NCBI GenBank assembly: GCA_021782295.1 | Contig: JAJXVC010000038.1 | Coordinates: 1-11,363 of the forward strand | Source of the DNA: a bacterium | GTDB lineage: Bacteria; Eremiobacterota; Eremiobacteria; Baltobacterales; Baltobacteraceae | DNA: 11,363 nt | Reading direction: 5' to 3' | Part shown: one piece after another, positions 1 through 4,916 of the stretch | Layout: every line of letters begins with the position of its first letter | Position numbering within the stretch: the stretch's first letter is position 1 | Translations under genes and position numbers: made by a program | The notes under the pieces: model-generated | The model's database searches: none | What the model saw: only the letters and a program-made list of their open reading frames with translations | Told to the model about the DNA's origin: nothing

Positions 1-836
1 AACTGTTGCAGCATTGCGAGCGGAATCGGTTCTTCGAGCAGGGCAAGAATCTGTAAGAACTCACGCCGCTCCGGCGGCATGAGCGCGAGGTCGCGCGCGA
101 CGACCGCGCGCAAACCAACGGTGACGCTTGCCGTATCGTCGCTGCGTTCCGTCGCAATCGATTCGGCGATCGCGACGATGTCGATGGCACGCCCCGCGGC
201 GAGTTCGACAATCCGGGCGATGACCTCGTCGCTTGCAGCGGGCAAGAGCGAACGCACGAGCGCACGCGCATCGTCCTCGGGGAGCGCGTCGAGCACCACC
301 GAGAGATCGCTCGGTGCGATTCCATCCCACCCTGGTTCGTCGAATCGTTCGATCGAAAGCAATGCGAATCGCCGGTCGGCGAAGCGCTCGACCAAGCGCA
401 GCAGTAACGAGAGCGATTCGGGGTCGCACCACTGCATGTCGTCGACGGCGATGAAGAGCGAATAGTCGAGCAAGACCGCCTCGATAAGGCGATAGAGTGC
501 CTCCTCGGTCTTCGCGCCATCTCGATCAGCCGTGAAATCGCTCGGGAGGCCGGCGGCGAAGAGCGCCCCCCGCTTGCCGAGAGCGGCGAGTATCGCCGCA
601 CCGATCCGCCGCGCGACGGCCATCGGCAGGCGAGCCTGAATGCGATGCGCGGGCTCGAGCAAGGCGAGCCATTCCGCAGCGCGCGCGCGTGCGACCGCGG
701 TTTCGCCGAGCGTGCTCTTGCCGATGCCGGAGCTGCCGACGAGGCGCAGCGTCCGCGCCACCTGCAAACGCCGGGATGCATCGAGGACGTTCGCGATGCC
801 CTCGAGTTCCTTCGTGCGGCCGATCAGCGTTCCCAC
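1..836 (-). CDS. STAND/LuxR-type regulator ATPase, N-terminal part (3' end outside window)
   Basis: The minus strand is open from a GTG at 836 to the left edge, giving about 278 residues. The only in-frame stop upstream is at 921-923, and GTG 836 is the sole ATG/GTG/TTG start between it and the ATPase domain. The protein opens with LIGRTKELEGI, the entry motif of AfsR/MalT-like ATPases. It then has a Walker A loop GSSGIGKST (about residues 34-42) and a Walker B strand LFIAVDDMQWCDPESLSLLL (about 120-139). A helical region follows, with LALMPPERREFLQILALLEEP typical of these proteins. Family members usually continue into TPR-like repeats and often a LuxR helix-turn-helix; that part lies outside the window, so DNA binding is inferred. 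No Shine-Dalgarno sequence precedes the GTG, and a TATCGC hexamer at 844-849 sits at a distance that would suit a leaderless transcript. The ATPase assignment is firm; the regulator role is likely. Confidence 0.8.
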   Translation of the reverse strand, partial: MGTLIGRTKELEGIANVLDASRRLQVARTLRLVGSSGIGKSTLGETAVARARAAEWLALLEPAHRIQARLPMAVARRIGAAILAALGKRGALFAAGLPSDFTADRDGAKTEEALYRLIEAVLLDYSLFIAVDDMQWCDPESLSLLLRLVERFADRRFALLSIERFDEPGWDGIAPSDLSVVLDALPEDDARALVRSLLPAASDEVIARIVELAAGRAIDIVAIAESIATERSDDTASVTVGLRAVVARDLALMPPERREFLQILALLEEPIPLAMLQQ

Positions 837-854
837 GGGGGGAGCGATACGCGA

Positions 855-869
855 AAAACCAGGGGTTTT
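855..869. promoter_or_regulatory. Inverted repeat in divergent promoter region (possible operator)
   Basis: AAAACC-AGG-GGTTTT is a perfect 6-bp inverted repeat around a 3-base centre. It lies between the divergently transcribed ATPase (start 836) and PAS-like gene (start 926), where a shared operator would be expected. A two-fold site of this size suits a dimeric regulator, but no binding protein can be named. It could also be a chance palindrome. Confidence 0.3.
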
Positions 870-875
870 CCCGGA

Positions 876-892
876 GGCGCTCCCCAGGCGCC
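876..892. promoter_or_regulatory. GC-rich hairpin between divergent genes
   Basis: GGCGC (876-880) and GCGCC (888-892) can pair around a 7-base loop, and an outer CCCGG/CCGGG (870-874 and 891-895 region) gives an alternative pairing. It lies just upstream of a TATCGT hexamer at 899-904, a possible -10 element for the PAS-like gene. No T-run follows, so a Rho-independent terminator is unlikely. The function is unknown. Confidence 0.25.
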
Positions 893-925
893 GGGGGCTA
901 TCGTATGGGCATGGAGGATTTCAGC

Positions 926-1276
926 ATGTACGCACTCGCCACCGAGACGGCTCAACCAAGCGCTCCGACACTCTACGCAGCCGGTGGGCAGCCCGAGATT
1001 CCTTACTGCTTCGTCCTCGATGACGACTATCGCGTGGTGATGGCCGGCCCGGCGAATGCGATCGACCCGTTCGGCTCGCTCTACGGCGACGACGCCGCCC
1101 CCGATGCGCTTCCCGGCCCGATCGATCGCGCGGTCCGCGCGATGACCTCGAGCTGGCGCTCCACCCGCAACGCCGGCTCCAACGCCGCCGTCGTCAGCGG
1201 ATTCCGCGTCATCGTCGCGCCGCTCAACGGCGAAAGCGGCCGCCGGATTGCGGTCTTCGTCGAACGCAACTATTAG
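926..1276 (+). CDS. Small stand-alone PAS-like sensor protein (116 aa)
   Basis: I chose ATG 926 because GGAGG at 913-917 sits 8 bases upstream; ATGs at 905 and 911 lie before or inside that site. The 116-residue product has no signal peptide or membrane segment. Residues around 32-42 (PYCFVLDDDYRVVMAGP) look like the first strands of a PAS fold. The end (FRVIVAPLNGESGRRIAVFVERNY) looks like its last two strands. From memory, this arrangement resembles the sensory domain found ahead of the helix-turn-helix in some LuxR-family regulators, but here the reading frame stops directly after the PAS-like domain and no DNA-binding part follows. It faces away from the regulator ATPase at 836, so it could be a ligand-sensing partner of that protein; this is inference. 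Its TAG overlaps the comEC stop codon on the other strand. It could also be an uncharacterised family. Confidence 0.7.
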   Translation: MYALATETAQPSAPTLYAAGGQPEIPYCFVLDDDYRVVMAGPANAIDPFGSLYGDDAAPDALPGPIDRAVRAMTSSWRSTRNAGSNAAVVSGFRVIVAPLNGESGRRIAVFVERNY

Positions 1277-3579
1277 CGCGAACGAACGAAGGGCGAGCGC
1301 ACCCAAATCTGCCTGCCATCGGTGCTAAGGGCGATCTCTCCATCGCGATCGGTGCGGAAGATGCGCGCACCGATCGCACGCAATCGCGCAAGCGTCGCCG
1401 GAGCCGGCTGCCCGTAGCGATTCCCGCGCCCAACCGAGATGACGGCAATGCGTGGGCTCGTAGCCGCGAGAAAAGTTCGCGAGGAAGCGAAGCGGCTTCC
1501 GTGATGCCCGACCTTGAGCACCGTGACGTGAAGATCGAGGCCGTCGCGCATCCAGAGCCGCTCCATCGTCGCGGTCGCGTCGCCGGTAAAGAGCATCCTG
1601 AAACCGCGATAGCGGAGAATGAACGCCAGCGAATTATCGTTGACGCGATTCTTTCCATCGGCGAGATGCGGCGTGATCGGGCCGATGAATTGCAGGCTTG
1701 TGCCGTCGTCGAAGCGCCACTCGAGCCCGGCATACGGATGCAGCACCGGAATGTTGCGTCGGCGCGCGGCGCGCAGCGCATCGAGGTAGGCGGGGCCGCT
1801 ATAGCGTTCCCCGGGATCGACGAGCGCGTTTACCCGTAACGCGCGAATCAGCGGAGCGATGCCGCCGGCGTGGTCGCCGTGCGCGTGCGAGAGCATCGCG
1901 AAATCGAGCGCGTGAATGCCGCGCCGCAGCAGAAACGGCACGACCGTTCGCTCGCCGACCCGTTCGGCGGCAGCGCGCGCGTTCGGATCGTTCCCACGCT
2001 CCATCTTCCCGCCTGCATCGACGACGAACGCGTGCCCGCCGGGCGTTCGCACCAGCAACGCCTCACCTTGCCCGACATCGATCGCCCACACATGCAATCG
2101 CATGTCGATTCCTTGCGGCGGCGCGAGCACGAACCAACATGCGGCAGCGAAGGCCACGCAGGCGCCGCGCAAATTTCCGCTGCGCAACGCGGAGAGCGCG
2201 AGCAACAGTCCGCCGTCGTAGGCGGCGATACAGGCGACCGGCGCAGGCGTCATCGCGATGCTCGCCCACGGCAGCGAAGAAAAGAGATGCACCGCAGCGA
2301 GTTGCCATGCGAGCAACCACGCGGTAAGATTCGCAAAACTCGCTGCGAGCGTCGGCAACGGCGTTGCGAGCAACGTCAGCGCACCGCAGAGCATCGTCGC
2401 GCCGACGCTCGGGACGACGGCAAGATTGGCAAGCAACGCGTATGGAGCAAATTGTAGAAAGACCGCCGCGCTGACCGGCCAGGTTCCGAGTTGCGTCGCG
2501 ACGGTAAGCAGCAGCGCCTCGCGAGCGATTCGCGGGAGCGGAACCCGTTCGAGCAATGGCTCGATTGCCGGAGCGCACGCGATAATCGCGCCGACGCAAG
2601 AAAACGAGAGCACGAACGAGGCTCCGGCGATGCTCGCGGGTTGTAGCGCGAGAATCGTCAGCATCGCCGCCGCATAAGCATCGAGCGAGAGTGCGCTGCG
2701 TCCGCAGGCGTACGCGAGCAGCGCAAAGCTCGCCATCGTCGCCGCGCGCTCCGTCGGAAGATGCGCGCCGGCAAAAAGCGCAAAACTCCAGAGCGCCACG
2801 ATGGCGAGCGCAGCGACAACGATGCGCGGCAGCGGCAGTGCGCGCAACAACGCCAGGACGATCGCAAGTACCACGCCGAGATGCAGCCCTGCGGTAACGA
2901 GCACGTGTACAGTGCCGGTGCGCGCGAACGCGGCGCGCACGGAATCGGGAAGCCCGTCGCGCGATCCCCATAGTTCTCCGGCGAGTAGCGCAACATCGAG
3001 CGACGAGAAATGAGCGCGAAGCCGCGCGCGTGCCCATGCGTGCATGCGAGCAACCAGCGGAGCCGAACGCCGCGTGCTGTCGACCGCGAGAATCTCGGCG
3101 TGCGCGAGTTGGCCCGCGAATCCGCGCTCGGCCTCGATTGCGCGGAGATCGGGGTCGCCGCGATTGCGCGGCGCGTCGAACGGTTGTAAGCGCCCGCGTA
3201 GCAGGAGCTCACTGCCGAGCGGAACGCAGCGTCGGAGCAGTGCGTCGACGCGCGGCCCCGCGCTCAGCCGGATCGCCGTGCGACAACCGCCGGAGGGTAC
3301 TGCGAGCGCGCTTCCGGCGACTGCGTCATATCGAGCGGTGCGAGCGCTCGCGAGCGGGCGCGCGAGCGTGAGTTGGAGGTGCGCATCAGTTGCGCCGACC
3401 AGGGCGATCACCGTCAAGGTGAGAAAGAGCCCCGGCCGCGTTCCACGCCGCCATACGATGTAGGCGGCGAGCGCCGCGGCCACGATGATGGTCGTTCGCG
3501 CATCGGTGGGGATCGGTTCAACGAGCGCCGTACCGCATGCAAACGCGGCGGCGATCGGGGGAAGACTGAGGCGTTGCAT
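1273..3579 (-). CDS. comEC: ComEC/Rec2 competence DNA channel with C-terminal metallo-hydrolase domain
   Basis: ComEC forms the inner-membrane channel that takes single-stranded DNA into the cytoplasm during natural transformation; its C-terminal metallo-beta-lactamase-fold domain is thought to degrade the non-transported strand. The 768-residue length is normal. Three hydrophobic segments fill residues 1-70, followed by a soluble OB-like region (about 80-175). The multi-helix Competence domain contains HVLVTAGLHLG (225-235) and covers about 190-490. The hydrolase domain (about 492-768) has DVGQGE (501-506), the metal site HAHGDH (565-570), FTGD (664-667) and GHHGS (691-695), so the catalytic set looks intact. 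ATG 3579 has AAGGAG seven bases upstream on the minus strand; the frame is open up to 3801, but a longer start would run into the epimerase gene. The 3' end overlaps the PAS-like gene by four bases. ComEA, its usual partner, is at 7489. Confidence 0.95.
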   Translation of the reverse strand: MQRLSLPPIAAAFACGTALVEPIPTDARTTIIVAAALAAYIVWRRGTRPGLFLTLTVIALVGATDAHLQLTLARPLASARTARYDAVAGSALAVPSGGCRTAIRLSAGPRVDALLRRCVPLGSELLLRGRLQPFDAPRNRGDPDLRAIEAERGFAGQLAHAEILAVDSTRRSAPLVARMHAWARARLRAHFSSLDVALLAGELWGSRDGLPDSVRAAFARTGTVHVLVTAGLHLGVVLAIVLALLRALPLPRIVVAALAIVALWSFALFAGAHLPTERAATMASFALLAYACGRSALSLDAYAAAMLTILALQPASIAGASFVLSFSCVGAIIACAPAIEPLLERVPLPRIAREALLLTVATQLGTWPVSAAVFLQFAPYALLANLAVVPSVGATMLCGALTLLATPLPTLAASFANLTAWLLAWQLAAVHLFSSLPWASIAMTPAPVACIAAYDGGLLLALSALRSGNLRGACVAFAAACWFVLAPPQGIDMRLHVWAIDVGQGEALLVRTPGGHAFVVDAGGKMERGNDPNARAAAERVGERTVVPFLLRRGIHALDFAMLSHAHGDHAGGIAPLIRALRVNALVDPGERYSGPAYLDALRAARRRNIPVLHPYAGLEWRFDDGTSLQFIGPITPHLADGKNRVNDNSLAFILRYRGFRMLFTGDATATMERLWMRDGLDLHVTVLKVGHHGSRFASSRTFLAATSPRIAVISVGRGNRYGQPAPATLARLRAIGARIFRTDRDGEIALSTDGRQIWVRSPFVRSR

Positions 3580-3643
3580 CCTCGGGCTCCTTTGCACCGA
3601 AACCGGAGTACCGCAAGGCGCACGCTTTGGAAAGAGGATATTC

Positions 3644-4567
3644 ATGCGCGTGGTTATCACCGGCGGAGCCGGCTTCATTGGTTCACATATTGCCGATGCG
3701 TATATCGCCGCGGGGCACGATGTGCTCGCGCTCGACTCGCTCTGGGAGCACGGCGGTGGGCGACGCGCGAACCTGCCCGAAAAGGCCGAGTTCGTACACA
3801 TGGATATCCGCGACGAGAACGTCGCGCGGCTTTTCGCCGAGTTTAGACCCGACGTCGTGAGCCACCACGCGGCACAGCATTCAGTCGCGATATCCGCGCG
3901 CGAACCGCGCTACGACGCCGACGTCAACGTTATGGGGATGCTCAACGTGCTTGACGCGGCAGTGAAAACCGGCGTCAAGAAAGTCATCTTTGCATCGAGC
4001 GCCGCCACTTACGGAAACCCCGAACGCGTGCCGGTCGTCGAGAGTTCACCGCAGCGCCCGGTCTCGCCGTACGGTATCACCAAGATGGTCACCGAACATT
4101 ATCTCCGCTTCTACCGCGAAGAAAAAGGGCTCGATTTCACCGCGCTACGCTACGGCAACGTCTATGGGCCGCGCCAGGATCCGAACGGTGAAGCCGGCGT
4201 GATCGCGATCTTCATCGGGCGCTTCCTCAAGAAGGAAGGCGTGCGCATCGATTGGGACGGCGAGCAAACGCGCGATTACGTCTACGTGAAGGACGTCGCG
4301 CGTGCGAATTTGGCCGCGCTCGAGCGCGGCTCCGGTGAATGCTTCGTCATCGGCACCGGAAAGCGAACGAGCGTCAACGATATCTATCGTTCGCTCGTCG
4401 AGATCAGCGGCTTCAAATCGCCGATAACGCGCGCCGATCGGCGCGCCGGCGATGCACGCGATATCGGTTACGATCCTGCGCTCGCCCGCGAAGTACTGCA
4501 GTGGAGCGCACAGACGCAATTGCTCGACGGCATGCGCGAAACGTACGAGTATTTCGTGAATCTCTAA
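3644..4567 (+). CDS. NAD-dependent sugar-nucleotide epimerase (GalE-like)
   Basis: This is a short-chain dehydrogenase of the extended family, probably interconverting UDP-glucose and UDP-galactose or a related sugar nucleotide for surface polysaccharide. The 307-residue protein begins MRVVITGGAGFIGSH, with the NAD-binding GGAGFIG at 7-13. Asp31 closes the second strand (LALDS) and may contact the NAD ribose. FASSAATYG (116-124) carries the active-site serine region, and YGITK (143-147) holds the catalytic Tyr143 and Lys147. The signatures RYGNVYGPRQDP (169-180) and TRDYVYVKDVARA (209-221) are typical of UDP-glucose 4-epimerases and relatives. A dTDP-glucose dehydratase is less likely because the usual Thr-Asp-Glu triplet is missing. 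ATG 3644 has AGAGG six bases upstream. The frame is open back to 3485, but that would overlap comEC. The substrate cannot be settled from sequence, and no other polysaccharide gene is nearby. Confidence 0.9.
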   Translation: MRVVITGGAGFIGSHIADAYIAAGHDVLALDSLWEHGGGRRANLPEKAEFVHMDIRDENVARLFAEFRPDVVSHHAAQHSVAISAREPRYDADVNVMGMLNVLDAAVKTGVKKVIFASSAATYGNPERVPVVESSPQRPVSPYGITKMVTEHYLRFYREEKGLDFTALRYGNVYGPRQDPNGEAGVIAIFIGRFLKKEGVRIDWDGEQTRDYVYVKDVARANLAALERGSGECFVIGTGKRTSVNDIYRSLVEISGFKSPITRADRRAGDARDIGYDPALAREVLQWSAQTQLLDGMRETYEYFVNL

Positions 4568-4570
4568 CCC

Positions 4571-4595
4571 GCGCCGTCATCCCGATTCGCGGCGC
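4571..4595 (+). terminator. Hairpin directly after the epimerase stop codon
   Basis: GCGCCG (4571-4576) pairs with CGGCGC (4590-4595) around a 13-base loop, starting three bases after the epimerase stop. There is no T-run behind it, so it is at best a weak or Rho-assisted terminator, or an RNA 3'-end stabiliser. Confidence 0.3.
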
Positions 4596-4605
4596 CTGAT
4601 ACGAC

Positions 4606-4700
4606 CGCGCAGGCGCGGCAAGCGCTGCGCACCGCCGCCTCGATACGGTTGCTTCGCAACCTACTCGGCGTGACAGCACGCTACTCGGCGTGACAGCATA
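4606..4700. repeat. Composite intergenic repeat, copy A
   Basis: This copy has two blocks that recur at 4810-4912. Block 1 (4606-4629) is identical over 24 bases to 4810-4833 and folds as GCGCAG-(G)-CGC / GCG-CTGCGC with loop GGCAA. Block 2 (4637-4695) matches 4849-4907 at 58 of 59 positions and contains the hairpin GGTTGC-TTC-GCAACC (4647-4661). It ends with a 20-base unit repeated in tandem (4661-4680, 4681-4700) that carries CTACTCGGCGTGACAGCA. The spacer between the blocks is 7 bases here and 15 in copy B. It looks like a REP/BIME-type mosaic element. No transposase or coding function is visible. Confidence 0.8.
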
Positions 4701-4706
4701 CGACCG

Positions 4707-4727
4707 CGCAGCGCGAAAGCGCCTGCG
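4707..4727. repeat. Inverted copy of the repeat hairpin, with GAAA tetraloop
   Basis: CGCAGCGC-GAAA-GCGC(C)TGCG forms an 8-bp stem with one bulged C and a GNRA-type loop. Its reverse complement reads CGCAGGCGC-TTTC-GCGCTGCG, which has the same arms as block 1 of copies A and B with a different loop. It is therefore an oppositely oriented member of the same hairpin family, placed between the two direct copies. ATACGACCGCGCA just before it (4698-4710) also occurs at 4599-4611. Confidence 0.6.
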
Positions 4728-4809
4728 ATGCACCCGACGAGCGATTAAGCGAGCGGCGAGGACCCTGACATTGCTTGTCCGAGCCGCGAGCGTCTAGCGA
4801 GGAGCGGTG
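4728..4809. other. Spacer between repeat copies, no gene seen
   Basis: This 82-base stretch separates the inverted hairpin from copy B. It contains loosely related GCGAG-rich phrases (near 4740-4762 and 4786-4806) that may be decayed repeat fragments. There is no credible reading frame with a ribosome binding site. Confidence 0.4.
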
Positions 4810-4912
4810 CGCGCAGGCGCGGCAAGCGCTGCGTCTCGATGCGCATGCGCCTCGATACGGTTGCTTCGCAACCTCCTCGGCGTGACAGCACGCTACTCGG
4901 CGTGACACGCAG
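4810..4912. repeat. Composite intergenic repeat, copy B
   Basis: Second direct copy of the element at 4606-4700: block 1 at 4810-4833, block 2 at 4849-4907, the GGTTGC-TTC-GCAACC hairpin at 4859-4873, and the 20-base tandem unit at 4873-4892 and 4893-4912. The first tandem unit differs from copy A by one base (A4663 versus C4875). The copy ends four bases before the leuS stop codon, so it fills the 3' flank of leuS and could act on the 3' end of its mRNA. Confidence 0.8.
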
Positions 4913-4916
4913 CGGG

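Noticed and set aside
3485..3643. Longer N-terminus for the epimerase
   Set aside because: The Rossmann fold begins at MRVVITGG from ATG 3644, which has its own ribosome binding site; the upstream part lies in comEC.
3580..3801. Longer N-terminus for ComEC (74 more residues)
   Set aside because: It would overlap the NAD-binding start of the epimerase, has no hydrophobic character, and ATG 3579 has a good ribosome binding site.
4681..4908. Small minus-strand frame across the repeats
   Set aside because: It consists of translated repeat sequence, with no ribosome binding site and no independent sign of coding.
4568..4916. CRISPR array or tRNA gene in the repeat region
   Set aside because: There are only two direct copies with unequal internal spacing, no regular repeat-spacer pattern and no cas gene. 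The hairpins do not form a cloverleaf with a T-loop.
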